Origin: JBCCFW01 sp039029535
GTDB lineage: Bacteria > Acidobacteriota > JBCCFW01
Reading direction: 5' to 3'
Assembly (NCBI GenBank): GCA_039029535.1
Contig: JBCCFW010000002.1
Location: forward strand, 1 to 64,000
Length of the DNA stretch: 64,000 bases
Positions 40,861 through 49,828 of the stretch are shown one piece after another; the stretch's first letter is position 1; each line of letters opens with the position of its first letter. The notes beneath the pieces are model-generated. The model was not told the origin of the DNA. It did no database searches and saw nothing but the letters and a program-made list of their open reading frames with translations. The position numbers and the translations under genes were made by a program.

Positions 40861-42131
40861 GGGGAACGGTCGGACCGGGTCGATGGATTGCGGCCGCTCT
40901 CGTCGTGATGGTGATCGCTCCCGTCGACGGCTGGGCCACCGCGCTCATGTCGGGAGCCCTCGTCGACGGCGTGCCGGAAGACGGAAGCTGCGACCTGCAC
41001 ACGGCCAGCGCACCGGAGATCTACGTCGTGAACGTGGCTCGTGGATCTCTCGGATACACGAACTGGATCTACTCGAAGGACGAGGCCACGGTGGGGAACG
41101 TCGCCGTCGACGCCCCGAGCCCGTTCTACGACTTCTATCCGGGCACCTTCTCCGGCCGGCAGTCCGGCACGGACCGCTTCTTCGTCTTCGTGACGGCGCC
41201 CGGCGCCGACGGCGAGGGAGACCTGATCGCCCTCGACTCGACCACTCATCACGCGCCGAACCTCTCCGCCACGACCTGGCAAGTGGTGGGAGAGACCATC
41301 GCCCCTTCGTACGTGGATCACGCCGGTACGGGCTTCGTTCCCGGGGGCCCGAGCCCGTGGACGCCCGACGTCTTCGGAAGCAGCTCACGTGCGTGGCTCG
41401 GGAAGGGGCCGCCTTCGATCGACTTGGTCTTCGGCGCGCTGATCGATCATCAGCCGACGCTCTACTACCCCGGACCCAACTGTGGCTTCGGGACCGCCGA
41501 ACCCCACTTCGACCACCCCGACCGCGGGTTGGTCGTCGGCTACAACCTCTTCCGCCAGCGAGACGCCGGCGCGGAACCGATCAAGGAGAGCTGGGCAGCC
41601 GCGCACTGGCTGGGCTTCATCCCGGTCGATGAGGAGCCGGGTGACCTCGCGAGGACGGTCGACCTCAATGGACTGCCCGGCGACGGCGACGAGTACCTGC
41701 TGTTCTCCGACGCGGACCTACCCGGTGTTCGTGACTCGCCCTTGCCGAGCCCTTCGGAAGGGTGCCGACGGGGCTACTGGTACGTCATCCAGCCCGTCGT
41801 CGAGGGCGACTACTGGGACTGGACGCCCGAGGTCGAGCTGTCCCACGTCCCGCTCGGCTTCGATCCGAAGCTGCCCGACGGCGGCATCGACCTGAGCGGC
41901 GACGGCGAGCCCGAGTTCTTCAGCCCCCAGGCGATCCGCGCCGAGAGGCCGGGTCTCGGCCTGACGGTGCGGGGCCGCCCGCTGGTGTCGGCGCCGGTGC
42001 GCGGTTGCCTCGTCGACCAGCTCGGCGCCAACGGACGCGTGACGCTCCCGGGTGGGGCCGACGAGCGTGGCAGTCGGCAATCGGAGGGACGCCCGGTCGT
42101 CGACCGGGGCTCGGAGCGCCGGGACCTCTGA
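40857..42131 (+). CDS. Secreted Fn3-like tandem paralogue A3, C-terminally shortened
   Basis: 424 aa. It shares LMSGALVDGVPEDGSC, TNWIYSKDE, VFGALIDHQPTLYYPG, VVGYNLFRQRDAG, GYWYVIQPVVEGDYWDW and LSGDGEPEFFSPQAI with A1 and A2. After the point matching their 'NGRVEL' it diverges into a short Arg-rich tail (ERGSRQSEGRPVVDRGSERR) and lacks the last Fn3-like domain. No homologous remnant is visible downstream in other frames, so the domain was deleted rather than frameshifted. A GCTCGGAC/GTCCGAGC hairpin follows the stop at 42140. Confidence 0.72.
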   Translation: MRGTVGPGRWIAAALVVMVIAPVDGWATALMSGALVDGVPEDGSCDLHTASAPEIYVVNVARGSLGYTNWIYSKDEATVGNVAVDAPSPFYDFYPGTFSGRQSGTDRFFVFVTAPGADGEGDLIALDSTTHHAPNLSATTWQVVGETIAPSYVDHAGTGFVPGGPSPWTPDVFGSSSRAWLGKGPPSIDLVFGALIDHQPTLYYPGPNCGFGTAEPHFDHPDRGLVVGYNLFRQRDAGAEPIKESWAAAHWLGFIPVDEEPGDLARTVDLNGLPGDGDEYLLFSDADLPGVRDSPLPSPSEGCRRGYWYVIQPVVEGDYWDWTPEVELSHVPLGFDPKLPDGGIDLSGDGEPEFFSPQAIRAERPGLGLTVRGRPLVSAPVRGCLVDQLGANGRVTLPGGADERGSRQSEGRPVVDRGSERRDL

Positions 42132-42139
42132 GGGTGGTC

Positions 42140-42164
42140 GCTCGGACGGCCCTCCTGTCCGAGC
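42140..42164 (+). terminator. Hairpin ending the Fn3-like paralogue block
   Basis: Perfect eight-base stem GCTCGGAC / GTCCGAGC with a nine-base loop, eight bases after the A3 stop. No T-run follows. It is the only structured element in the 148-base gap before the S41 gene. Confidence 0.4.
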
Positions 42165-42279
42165 CCGCCCCGACCGAGAGACGTTCGAGGGACTCGGTCA
42201 CCTCGAATTGGTCGCTGCCGGGGCGGCGTGTCATCATTTCGGGCGGCAGGGCCTCGTTTGGGGCACGTTTCCTGCCGAC

Positions 42280-43536
42280 ATGGAGCCCATGGGTTATCTG
42301 CGAAAGTTCCTGCTCGTGCTGTCCGCACCCCTGGTCACCCTCGTCCTGGTGGGGGCCATCGGTGCGCGGGTGCAGGAGGGGCAGGACGAGACTCTCCGCG
42401 AGCTGAAGATCTTCACGGAGGCGCTCTCTCACGTGAGTCGCCACTACGTGGAGGAGGTCCGCCTCGACCAGCTCGAGCGGGGCGCCTTCCAGGGCGTCGC
42501 CGAGAGCCTCGACCCCTGGTCGAGCTACCACGACCCCGACCGGATGAAGCAGCTCTCCGAGGGTGACCACCGCGCCGACATCGGCGTGCTCCTGGTCAAG
42601 ACGCCACAGCAGTACGTCCAGGTCGCCTGTGTCATGCCCGGTTCCCCGGCGGACCTCGCCGGCGTCGAGCAGGCCGACTACCTCGAGAGCATCGACGGCC
42701 TGGCCAGCAAGGACCTCACCCTCCTCGAGGCCGCTCTCATGCTCAGCGGCCCGGCCGGCACGAGCGTGAAGCTCGGCTACTTCCGTGACGCCGAGGAGGA
42801 GGAGGGCAAGGTCGTCGAGGTGGTCCGACAAGACCTCTCCGGCCTCCGCGTGGTGAGCGAGCGGCTCGAGGGCGGGATGGCTCTCCTCTCGGTGCGTCAG
42901 CTCACTCCAGGCATCGCCCGCGAGGTCGGCGACGAGCTCCGCCGCCTGGCCGACAGCGGCGTCAGCGGTCTCGTGCTCGACCTGCGGGGCAACTGTGGCG
43001 GCGAGGTCAGCGAGGCGGCCGCGCTGGCCGACCACTTCCTGCCCCCGGGCACCCTCTTCAAGACGTCGACCCGACGCGGCGAGTCGAGCTACGAGGCGCG
43101 GGGACCCGCGACCTGGCGTGGCTCCGTGGTGACCCTGGCCGGCCGCGACACCGTCGGCGAGGCCGAGCTGGTCGCTCAGGCGCTCCAGGCCGGTCCGTCC
43201 CGCCTGGTGGGGGATCGGACCTTCGGGAAGACCTCCCTCCAGGACCTCATCCTTCTCGACGACGGTGCCGGTCTCCACGTCACGGTCGGCCGCTTCCTGC
43301 GCGCCGACGGCACGGAGCTTCCCGAGGACGGGCTCGAGCCCGACGAGGCCATCCAGCGCGACGGTCCGCCGGCGGCCGAGCAGCTCGCCGCGGCAGAAGA
43401 GAAGGGCGACGAGACCCCGGCGCCGGTGCTCCAGCGCAAGTCCTCGGATCCCGAGAGCGGTGAGAAGGTTCCCGACCGACAGCTCGAGCGCGCTCTCGAG
43501 ATCCTGAAGTCGTCGCCCGCTCGCAAGACCGCCTGA
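42280..43536 (+). CDS. S41-family (CtpA-like) protein lacking the catalytic Ser
   Basis: 418 aa; ATG at 42280, or 42289. An N-terminal anchor helix (LRKFLLVLSAPLVTLVLVGAIG) is followed by a helical region (ALSHVSRHYVEEVRLDQLERGA), a PDZ domain (about 105-180: DIGVLLVKTPQQYVQVACV, SPADLAGVEQADYLESIDG) and the S41 core (LVLDLRGNCGGEVSEA). In CtpA-type enzymes the nucleophile lies in GSASASE, about 25 residues before Lys in TFGKG. Here that stretch reads RDTVGEAE with Gly293 at the nucleophile position, while Lys317 and the Gln of TFGKTSLQ are kept. It is probably a pseudoprotease or scaffold. Confidence 0.85.
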   Translation: MEPMGYLRKFLLVLSAPLVTLVLVGAIGARVQEGQDETLRELKIFTEALSHVSRHYVEEVRLDQLERGAFQGVAESLDPWSSYHDPDRMKQLSEGDHRADIGVLLVKTPQQYVQVACVMPGSPADLAGVEQADYLESIDGLASKDLTLLEAALMLSGPAGTSVKLGYFRDAEEEEGKVVEVVRQDLSGLRVVSERLEGGMALLSVRQLTPGIAREVGDELRRLADSGVSGLVLDLRGNCGGEVSEAAALADHFLPPGTLFKTSTRRGESSYEARGPATWRGSVVTLAGRDTVGEAELVAQALQAGPSRLVGDRTFGKTSLQDLILLDDGAGLHVTVGRFLRADGTELPEDGLEPDEAIQRDGPPAAEQLAAAEEKGDETPAPVLQRKSSDPESGEKVPDRQLERALEILKSSPARKTA

Positions 43537-43551
43537 GAGCAACCCTGACTC

Positions 43552-44577
43552 GTGGCCGCCAAGAAGAAGAGTCGAGGAGCCCGGCGCAAGCAGGGGCATG
43601 GCCTGCAGGTCCTGCTCGGCCTCGTGTTGGCGTTGCTCGGCCTGACCTGGGCCCTGCGCACCTTGCGTCAGGGGCCACCCGCCGATGACGACCCGACGCC
43701 GCCGGCGGTGGTCGAGCGCACCGAGACCCGAGAGACGCCGCGGACCCAGCCGCCGAGGACCGATCCCCCTCGCACGACCCCGAAGCCGACACCGCCCCGA
43801 ACGAGCCCCGACCCGCCGCGCACCGAGCCGAAGCCACCGGTGACGCCGCCGCGCCGCACGACACCGACTCCTCGGCCGGACCCGCCGAGACCACGAGGGG
43901 ACCGACCGAGGGTTGCCATCGTCCTCGACGACTGTGGGTTCGACCTCGGGCTCATGAAGCGGGCGGCGCGCATCGGTCTCCCCATGACCATGGCCGTCCT
44001 CCCCGAGCGACGTCACAGCATCGAGTCGGCGCGGATCGCGCACCGGGCCGGGCTGGAGGTCATCCTCCACCAGCCCATGGAGCCCGAGTCCCGCACCGGC
44101 AGCGATCCGGGGGAGGGAGCCCTGGTTGTGGGCATGCCGGGGGGCAACGTGGCGTCCGTCCTGAGGCGGAACCTCTTGTCCGTCCCGCACGTGGCCGGGC
44201 TGAACAACCACATGGGCTCTCGGGCCACCGCGGACCCCGCCCTCATGGAGGCCTTCTCGACGGCCCTGGTCGACATCGAGCGGGAGGACCTGCCCGGCCT
44301 CTACTTCCTGGATTCACGGACCACCGCGGCCACGGTGGCGTACGATACGGCTCGGCGGCACGGGTTGCCCGTGGCGATGCGGACCGTTTTCTTGGACAAC
44401 GAGGAATCGGTCGATCACGTCCGCCAGCGCCTGGACGAGTTGCTCGCCCGCGCGCACGAACAGGAGGAAGTCATCGGCATCGGCCACCTCAAGAGCGTGA
44501 CCCTCACCGCTCTGGAGGCCTTGGCGCGGACGCAGCCGGCGGTCGAGTTCGTGTCTGCGTCGCAGCTGGCGCGCTGA
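43552..44577 (+). CDS. Divergent polysaccharide deacetylase (YibQ family)
   Basis: 341 aa, GTG start. Cytoplasmic basic N terminus (KKKSRGARRKQG), one anchor helix (LLGLVLALLGLTWAL), a long Pro/Thr-rich linker (about 45-120) and then the YibQ-type deacetylase fold: VAIVLDDCGFDLGLMKRA, MTMAVLPERRHS, EVILHQPMEPES, LNNHMGSRAT and FLDSRTTAATVAY. DD near the start and H of NNHMGS are the metal-site residues. The family accompanies EnvC and CtpA in many proteobacteria and its chemistry is unproven. It starts 16 bases after the S41-like gene. Confidence 0.9.
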   Translation: MAAKKKSRGARRKQGHGLQVLLGLVLALLGLTWALRTLRQGPPADDDPTPPAVVERTETRETPRTQPPRTDPPRTTPKPTPPRTSPDPPRTEPKPPVTPPRRTTPTPRPDPPRPRGDRPRVAIVLDDCGFDLGLMKRAARIGLPMTMAVLPERRHSIESARIAHRAGLEVILHQPMEPESRTGSDPGEGALVVGMPGGNVASVLRRNLLSVPHVAGLNNHMGSRATADPALMEAFSTALVDIEREDLPGLYFLDSRTTAATVAYDTARRHGLPVAMRTVFLDNEESVDHVRQRLDELLARAHEQEEVIGIGHLKSVTLTALEALARTQPAVEFVSASQLAR

Positions 44578-44616
44578 CGGGGAAGCGCGTGACGACACTT
44601 CGGGGAGAGCACGACC

Positions 44617-46509
44617 TTGACTGACAACGACGAAACTTCGGTCGACAGCGGAGCGCCGAATCCGGCCCCGACCGGGGAGCCGACGGCCGCGCAGCGGGCC
44701 CGCGATCCACTCGCGGGTCTCGAGCAGCTCGGTCGCTACAAGATCCACCGCGAGCTCGGACGCGGCGCGATGGGCGTCGTGTACGAGGCCGAGGATCCCA
44801 AGATCGGCAGGCAAGTCGCGCTCAAGGTCCTCCTCAACATCGCCGGGCTCGGCGAGGCCGAAGAGGAAGAGTTCCGCAGCCGCTTCTTCCGCGAGGCGCG
44901 CACCGCCGGTCGGCTCGCCCATCCCAACATCGTCGTCATTCACGACGTGGACCACGACGAGGACCTCGGCACCTCGTACATGGCGATGGAGTTCCTGACC
45001 GGGCAGTCAGTCTACGACCACCTCCGCAGCGGCGTGAAGTTCACCCGTGAGCAAGCGGTCGACATCTGCATCCAGACGGCCGAGGGGCTCGACCATGCCC
45101 ATCGCCAGGGTGTCACCCACCGCGACGTCAAGCCGGCCAACCTGATGTACCTCGAGGACGGGACGATCAAGATCGCCGACTTCGGCATCGCCAAGGTCTC
45201 GACCAGCAACCTCACCAAGACCGGCCAGTTCCTCGGCACGCCGAACTACATGTCGCCCGAGCAGGTCATCGGTCACGCCATCGACGGCCGCTCCGACCTC
45301 TTCTCGCTCGGCATCATCCTGTACGAGCTGCTGACCGGCGAGAAGCCGTTCATGGGCTCGTCGCTCACGACGATCACCTACCAGATCGTCAACATCGATC
45401 CCATCGAGCCGTCGAAGATCCTCCCGGGCATCCCGAAGGTCTACGACGAGATCGTCGGCAAGCTCCTGAAGAAGGCGCCCGACGAGCGCTGGCAGACCGG
45501 CAAGGAGGTGGCCGACGCCCTGCGCGCCGCCTCAGGCGCCGGCGCCGCCGGTGCGCTCCCGCCCGAGCAGCTCGGCTCGGAAGACGCCACTCAGATCGCC
45601 GGCCCGCCGACCGTGAGCGGCACCGCGATCGGAGCTCCTCCCGGCAGCGTCGCCGCGCCCAGCCCGACGGGCGGAGCACCGGCTGACGCCGCGCCCGCCG
45701 CCGGTGGCGGCAAGAGCAAGCTCCCGGCGCTGGTCGGGGTCGTCGCCGTGCTCCTCCTGGGAGCTGCCGGCGTCCTCATCGGCAAGGACTTCTTCTTCGG
45801 CAAGGGCGGCACCGATCCCGGAGGCGACAACGGCACGGTGGTCACCAACCCTGCCGACACCGGCAACGGTGACCCGGGCAGCGGCGGCACCGACGGCGGC
45901 TCCGGTTCGAACGACGGCGGCGGCAGCGGCAACGGGGGCAGTGGCTCGGGCTCAGGCAGCGACGGCGGCAGCTCGACGGTCACTCCGGATCCGCCGCGTC
46001 GCGACCCCGACCCGCCGCGCACCGTCGACCGCCAGCCCGAGACCACGACGCGTCAGCCCAACCGCCCGGTGCGTGACGACCCGCCGCCGCGCAACGACCC
46101 CGTCACGCCGCCGCCGGTCTACGTTCCGCCGCCGGTCGTCCGCACGCCCGATCCCGTGGTCGAGGATCCGACGCCGACCGAGCCCGCCTCGGATGTCGGC
46201 CTGGCCGCGGTCACCGTGCTCCTTGAACACAAGCTCAAGAGCGGGCGTCTGCGGATCGATGTCGACGGACAGGAAGTGGCCGTCCACGACTTCACGGCCG
46301 ACAAGAAGAGGGGAGGCAGCGAGCAGTACCTCCTCGACGTCCCCGAGGGACGTCACGTCCTGCGGCTCTGCCTCGAATCGTCCGAGCTCAAGGAGGCCCA
46401 GTCCTGCGCGCATCGTCAGCACCAATTCGTCATGAATCGTCGGGTGACCGTCCGGGCCTCCCACGAGCGATTCCTGCGGCAGCACAAGTTCTTCTTCGAC
46501 GTGCAATGA
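44617..46509 (+). CDS. Transmembrane Ser/Thr protein kinase
   Basis: 630 aa, TTG start with GGGGAGAG upstream. Kinase domain (about 40-300): LGRGAMGVVYEAED, VALKVLL, THRDVKPANLMY, IADFGIAK and GTPNYMSPEQV, all catalytic residues present. An Ala/Pro-rich juxtamembrane linker leads to one transmembrane helix (ALVGVVAVLLLGAAGVLIG, about 371-390), then a Gly/Ser-rich and a Pro-rich stalk and a C-terminal extracytoplasmic domain (about 530-630; AVTVLLEHKLKSGRLRIDVDG). This is a classic PknB-like receptor layout. It overlaps the TPR gene by ATGA, so sensor and TPR protein are made together. Confidence 0.95.
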   Translation: MTDNDETSVDSGAPNPAPTGEPTAAQRARDPLAGLEQLGRYKIHRELGRGAMGVVYEAEDPKIGRQVALKVLLNIAGLGEAEEEEFRSRFFREARTAGRLAHPNIVVIHDVDHDEDLGTSYMAMEFLTGQSVYDHLRSGVKFTREQAVDICIQTAEGLDHAHRQGVTHRDVKPANLMYLEDGTIKIADFGIAKVSTSNLTKTGQFLGTPNYMSPEQVIGHAIDGRSDLFSLGIILYELLTGEKPFMGSSLTTITYQIVNIDPIEPSKILPGIPKVYDEIVGKLLKKAPDERWQTGKEVADALRAASGAGAAGALPPEQLGSEDATQIAGPPTVSGTAIGAPPGSVAAPSPTGGAPADAAPAAGGGKSKLPALVGVVAVLLLGAAGVLIGKDFFFGKGGTDPGGDNGTVVTNPADTGNGDPGSGGTDGGSGSNDGGGSGNGGSGSGSGSDGGSSTVTPDPPRRDPDPPRTVDRQPETTTRQPNRPVRDDPPPRNDPVTPPPVYVPPPVVRTPDPVVEDPTPTEPASDVGLAAVTVLLEHKLKSGRLRIDVDGQEVAVHDFTADKKRGGSEQYLLDVPEGRHVLRLCLESSELKEAQSCAHRQHQFVMNRRVTVRASHERFLRQHKFFFDVQ

Positions 46510-49172
46510 CCGCTCCCTCATCGCTGCGCTGCACCTGGGGGCTGGTCTTTCTCCTGGCCTGCACGTCCCTCAGCGCCGAGATCCGCCATCGCACGGGGCG
46601 CAACGGGAGGCTCTACTCCGCCTACCTCGAGCACCGCTTCGAGGACTCCGACGCCGCGCTCAACCGAGCCCGCGCCGAGATCCCCGGCGGCTCCGTCTTC
46701 CTCTCCCTCGAGCAGGCGCGGGGCGCCTGGCTGAGGGGGGAGCTCGAGCAGGCGGTGCGGCATGCCGACGATGCCCTGCGGGTCGACCCCGACAGCCTTG
46801 CGGCCCTCGAGCTCAAGGCCCAGGTCCTCTTCCGCGGTGCCCCCGACGGTGATCCCGGCGAGCATCGCCGCCGGACCGACGAGGCCATCGCCATCGCCGA
46901 GACCTGCGTCCGCAAGGGGACGACTGAGCTGGCGATCTTCGACCTGCTCTCCCAGGCCCACGCCTGGCACGCCCACCGCGCCGAGCGTCGCGGCAACGCC
47001 CGGGTCCAGGGGGAGCATCGACGTCAGCTCCGCTGGGTCCTCCAGTCCTGGTGGGACCGGATGCGGGACCCGCGAGCAGGTGAGCGGCTCTTCCGCCTGG
47101 CCGAAGAGCTTGACGACTACGAGGCGCAGGTCCCTCACTTGAAGAACCGCCTGCGCTCGCTGTCGGGCGAGATGCGGGCTTCCGGGCTGCTCCACCTCGG
47201 TCGCGTGCTCGAGCAGCTCGGACGACGCGAAGAGGCTTTCATCTACCTGAAGGAAGCCTTCGAGCGTCCCCTCGAAGCGGGAGAGCAGACGGAGGTCAGC
47301 ATCCGGCTCCTGCGCTCCGCGCTGTCGGTCGGCGAGTTGGAGCTCGCGGTCGAGGCGGCCCAGCGGGCGCTGACCGTGGACCCCACCAACGACCTGGCGG
47401 TCGAGGGCCTGGCCGACGCCTACTGGGCGCTCGGCAAGCGACGCGAGGCGCTGCGCGCCTGGGAGCAGCTCGCGCGCAAGGCCAGCCATCGTCGGGCGGC
47501 CGTGGCCGAGCAGGCCCTGCTCTGGCAGTACGGCGTCGGCCGTGCTCGTGAAGCCCAGCGGGACCTCGAGCAGCTGCTCGCGCGTCACGACGACTGGACC
47601 GATGAAGAGCTCGTCATCCTGCACCGGGTGGGGGGACGGCTCCACGCCGAGCTGGGTCAGCGGCAACGCGCGATCGCCCGCCTGTTCCGCGCGCGTCGAC
47701 ACGACCCCCGAGACGACGACACGACCCTGCTCCTGGCGACCCTGCTGTTCGACGACGGCCGTCGAGACGAGGCGATCGACCTCCTCGACGACCACGCACG
47801 GGACCATCCGCGACCGGACGTCTTCCGCGGCCTGCGCGCGAACTGGGACGTCGCCCGTCGACGCCATCGCGAGGCCGTGCGGAACGTGCGTCGCTTCCAC
47901 CAGGGAGCGTCCGAGCCCTCCGAGCAGGCGCGTCGCGCGGTGCCCACCGCCCAGGTCATGGCCGAGGCCGGTCGCTTCGAGCAGGCCGAGGACATGTTGC
48001 GGGAGGCCCTCGACCAGGCGCCGCTGCCGGGCGTCGAGCGGGCCCTGCGTCACCTCCTCGCCGAGGTCCAGTACCTACAGGGGCGTCCGGACGAAGGCAA
48101 GGCCACCCTCGACGAGCTCGAAGAGATGCTGGGCCGCGACGCCCACGTGCTGGAGAGCCGCGCCGAGCTCGAGATGCGGGTGCGGCAGCGGGCGTCGGCG
48201 GTGAAGCACGCCCGCGAGGCCCTCGAGCGCATCCAGAAGGACGGCTCCGGCACGGAGGCCGAGCTCGCGCGCTTCGAAGAGCTCCTGGGCCGCACGCTCA
48301 TGGTCGACGCTCGACCCGAGGAAGCCATCGAGGTCCTGCGCCGGGCCCAGCGTCGGCTGCGGCACGCGCCGCCGGGACGCACCCTCCTGCTGGCTCGCGC
48401 CCTGCTCCAGGACGATCGCGCCCAGGAGGCGCTGGACCTCCTCGAGCCGGCGTTGGAGCAGACGCCCGAGGCCATGCTCTTCCTCATCGAGAAGGGACGC
48501 TGCCTGCTCGAGCTCGGACGCAAGGCCGAGGCGCGACAGGTGCTCGTCGACCTCGTGGAAGTGCAGCGTCGCTCGACCTCGATCATCCAGCGCGTGTCGC
48601 TGGCTCTGGATCGTGGCGGGATGAGCGCCGCGGCCTGGAAGGTCGCCGAGCAGGCCATCGCTTCCGAGCCCCGTGAGGCCGGGCACCGCCTCCTCGTCGG
48701 CATGCTGGCCGACCGGGCGGGTCGTCAGGACGAAGCCGTGGCTGCCTTCGAGAAGGCCATCGAGCTCGCGCCTCATCGCGCCGACCTCTACAACAGCCTC
48801 GGCTACACCCTCGTGCTGCACGGACGCCGGTTGGGCGAAGCCGTGCGCCTGGTCAAGCAAGCGCTCGAGCTGCGACCGGGCGACGGCACCTACCTCGACA
48901 GCCTGGGCTGGGCTTACTACCGCCAGGGTCGTCTCGACGAGGCCGAGGAGGCCCTCGCCGACGCGGCGGCCCGGCATCCCGACCCAGTGATACTCATGCA
49001 CCTGGGCAGGATCCACGAGGAGCGCGGTCGCCATCAGGAGGCTCTCGAGGTCTACCGCGAGGCGCTGCGCTTGGGTCTCGACGAAGACGAGGAGGGCACG
49101 CGCGCCCGCGTCGAACGCCTCTCCGGTCGGGCCGGCGCCCTGGCGGGCAGCCTGCCGGGAGATGACGGGTGA
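46506..49172 (+). CDS. Large exported TPR protein
   Basis: 888 aa. A hydrophobic N terminus (WGLVFLLACTSLSAE) is a signal peptide, possibly a lipoprotein with a weak lipobox. The rest is tetratricopeptide repeats almost throughout, clearest at ALRVDPDSLAALELKAQVL, ALTVDPTNDLAVEGLADAYWALGK, and the C-terminal run AIELAPHRADLYNSLGYTL, ALELRPGDGTYLDSLGWAYYRQG and HPDPVILMHLGRIHEERG. It resembles the TPR proteins that precede LolB and ispE in many Gram-negatives. It is coupled on both sides (ATGA and GTGA) and likely organises an envelope complex under the upstream kinase. Confidence 0.9.
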   Translation: MTAPSSLRCTWGLVFLLACTSLSAEIRHRTGRNGRLYSAYLEHRFEDSDAALNRARAEIPGGSVFLSLEQARGAWLRGELEQAVRHADDALRVDPDSLAALELKAQVLFRGAPDGDPGEHRRRTDEAIAIAETCVRKGTTELAIFDLLSQAHAWHAHRAERRGNARVQGEHRRQLRWVLQSWWDRMRDPRAGERLFRLAEELDDYEAQVPHLKNRLRSLSGEMRASGLLHLGRVLEQLGRREEAFIYLKEAFERPLEAGEQTEVSIRLLRSALSVGELELAVEAAQRALTVDPTNDLAVEGLADAYWALGKRREALRAWEQLARKASHRRAAVAEQALLWQYGVGRAREAQRDLEQLLARHDDWTDEELVILHRVGGRLHAELGQRQRAIARLFRARRHDPRDDDTTLLLATLLFDDGRRDEAIDLLDDHARDHPRPDVFRGLRANWDVARRRHREAVRNVRRFHQGASEPSEQARRAVPTAQVMAEAGRFEQAEDMLREALDQAPLPGVERALRHLLAEVQYLQGRPDEGKATLDELEEMLGRDAHVLESRAELEMRVRQRASAVKHAREALERIQKDGSGTEAELARFEELLGRTLMVDARPEEAIEVLRRAQRRLRHAPPGRTLLLARALLQDDRAQEALDLLEPALEQTPEAMLFLIEKGRCLLELGRKAEARQVLVDLVEVQRRSTSIIQRVSLALDRGGMSAAAWKVAEQAIASEPREAGHRLLVGMLADRAGRQDEAVAAFEKAIELAPHRADLYNSLGYTLVLHGRRLGEAVRLVKQALELRPGDGTYLDSLGWAYYRQGRLDEAEEALADAAARHPDPVILMHLGRIHEERGRHQEALEVYREALRLGLDEDEEGTRARVERLSGRAGALAGSLPGDDG

Positions 49173-49828
49173 GCCTCTCGACGTTGCTGCTGGTCCTGGC
49201 GATGCAGGCCGGAGCCCCTCAGGTCGGTCCGACGACGGTGGTGGGCACCGCCAAGCTCAAGTGGACCGCCGAGGGACGCCAGGCCTCCGCACAGCTCGTC
49301 TTCTCGGCGGCGCGGAACCCGAGCCGATTGCGCCTGGAGGTGTTGCAGGGGAGCCAACTCCAGGCCCTGGTCTGGTGCGACCGCGAGGACCTGCGGGTCT
49401 ACCTGCCGCAACGCCGGGCGATGTACTCGGCGGAGGCGGGCCGCGAGGCCTTCGAGGCGGCCTTCGGCCTGCCGTTCTGTCTCGACGAGCTGCTCTTCGC
49501 GCTGCGGGGTGGCTACCACGATCTTCCGCGTTGCGCGGGTGGTGACGAGCCGACGCTCAAGATCCGCGGGGGCAAGGTCGTCGGTGTCGACCTGCCGGGC
49601 TCGGACCGCGCCCAGCTCCGCTTCTCGCGCTTCGGCCACGAGGGTGACCACCGCAAGCCGGGGCGGGTGCAGCTCCGTCGTCCCGGCGTGCTGGCGGTCC
49701 TCACCTTCGGCACCCTGCGTGAAGGCAGCTCGCCGCCGCCGCCCATCCAGATGGAAGTGCGTCGGTCGTCGCGACCCATCGATGCGGCCGGGCTCCGCGC
49801 GCAGCTCGGCCTGGAGCCCCGAAGATGA
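49169..49828 (+). CDS. LolB-like exported protein (tentative)
   Basis: 219 aa, GTG overlapping the TPR stop. A hydrophobic start (LSTLLLVLAMQAGAPQ) and a series of beta-strands (TTVVGTAKLKWTAEGRQASAQLVFSAARNPSRLRLEVLQ in pieces, CDREDLRVYLPQRRAMYSAE) followed by FGLPFCLDELLFALRG resemble the half-barrel of LolA/LolB and DUF4292 proteins. The TPR-then-LolB gene order also recurs in proteobacteria. No lipobox Cys is visible, unlike E. coli LolB. Function in lipoprotein placement is inferred. It overlaps the next gene by ATGA. Confidence 0.5.
   Translation: MSLSTLLLVLAMQAGAPQVGPTTVVGTAKLKWTAEGRQASAQLVFSAARNPSRLRLEVLQGSQLQALVWCDREDLRVYLPQRRAMYSAEAGREAFEAAFGLPFCLDELLFALRGGYHDLPRCAGGDEPTLKIRGGKVVGVDLPGSDRAQLRFSRFGHEGDHRKPGRVQLRRPGVLAVLTFGTLREGSSPPPPIQMEVRRSSRPIDAAGLRAQLGLEPRR

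Noticed and set aside
37928..42131. A1-A3 as a mobile-element or phage tail-fibre insertion
   Set aside because: No integrase, transposase, terminal inverted repeats or target duplication flank them, and their base composition matches the neighbours.
42001..42279. A3 as a frameshifted pseudogene
   Set aside because: No sequence similar to the missing C-terminal domain is found in any frame after the divergence point; the shortening looks like a clean deletion.
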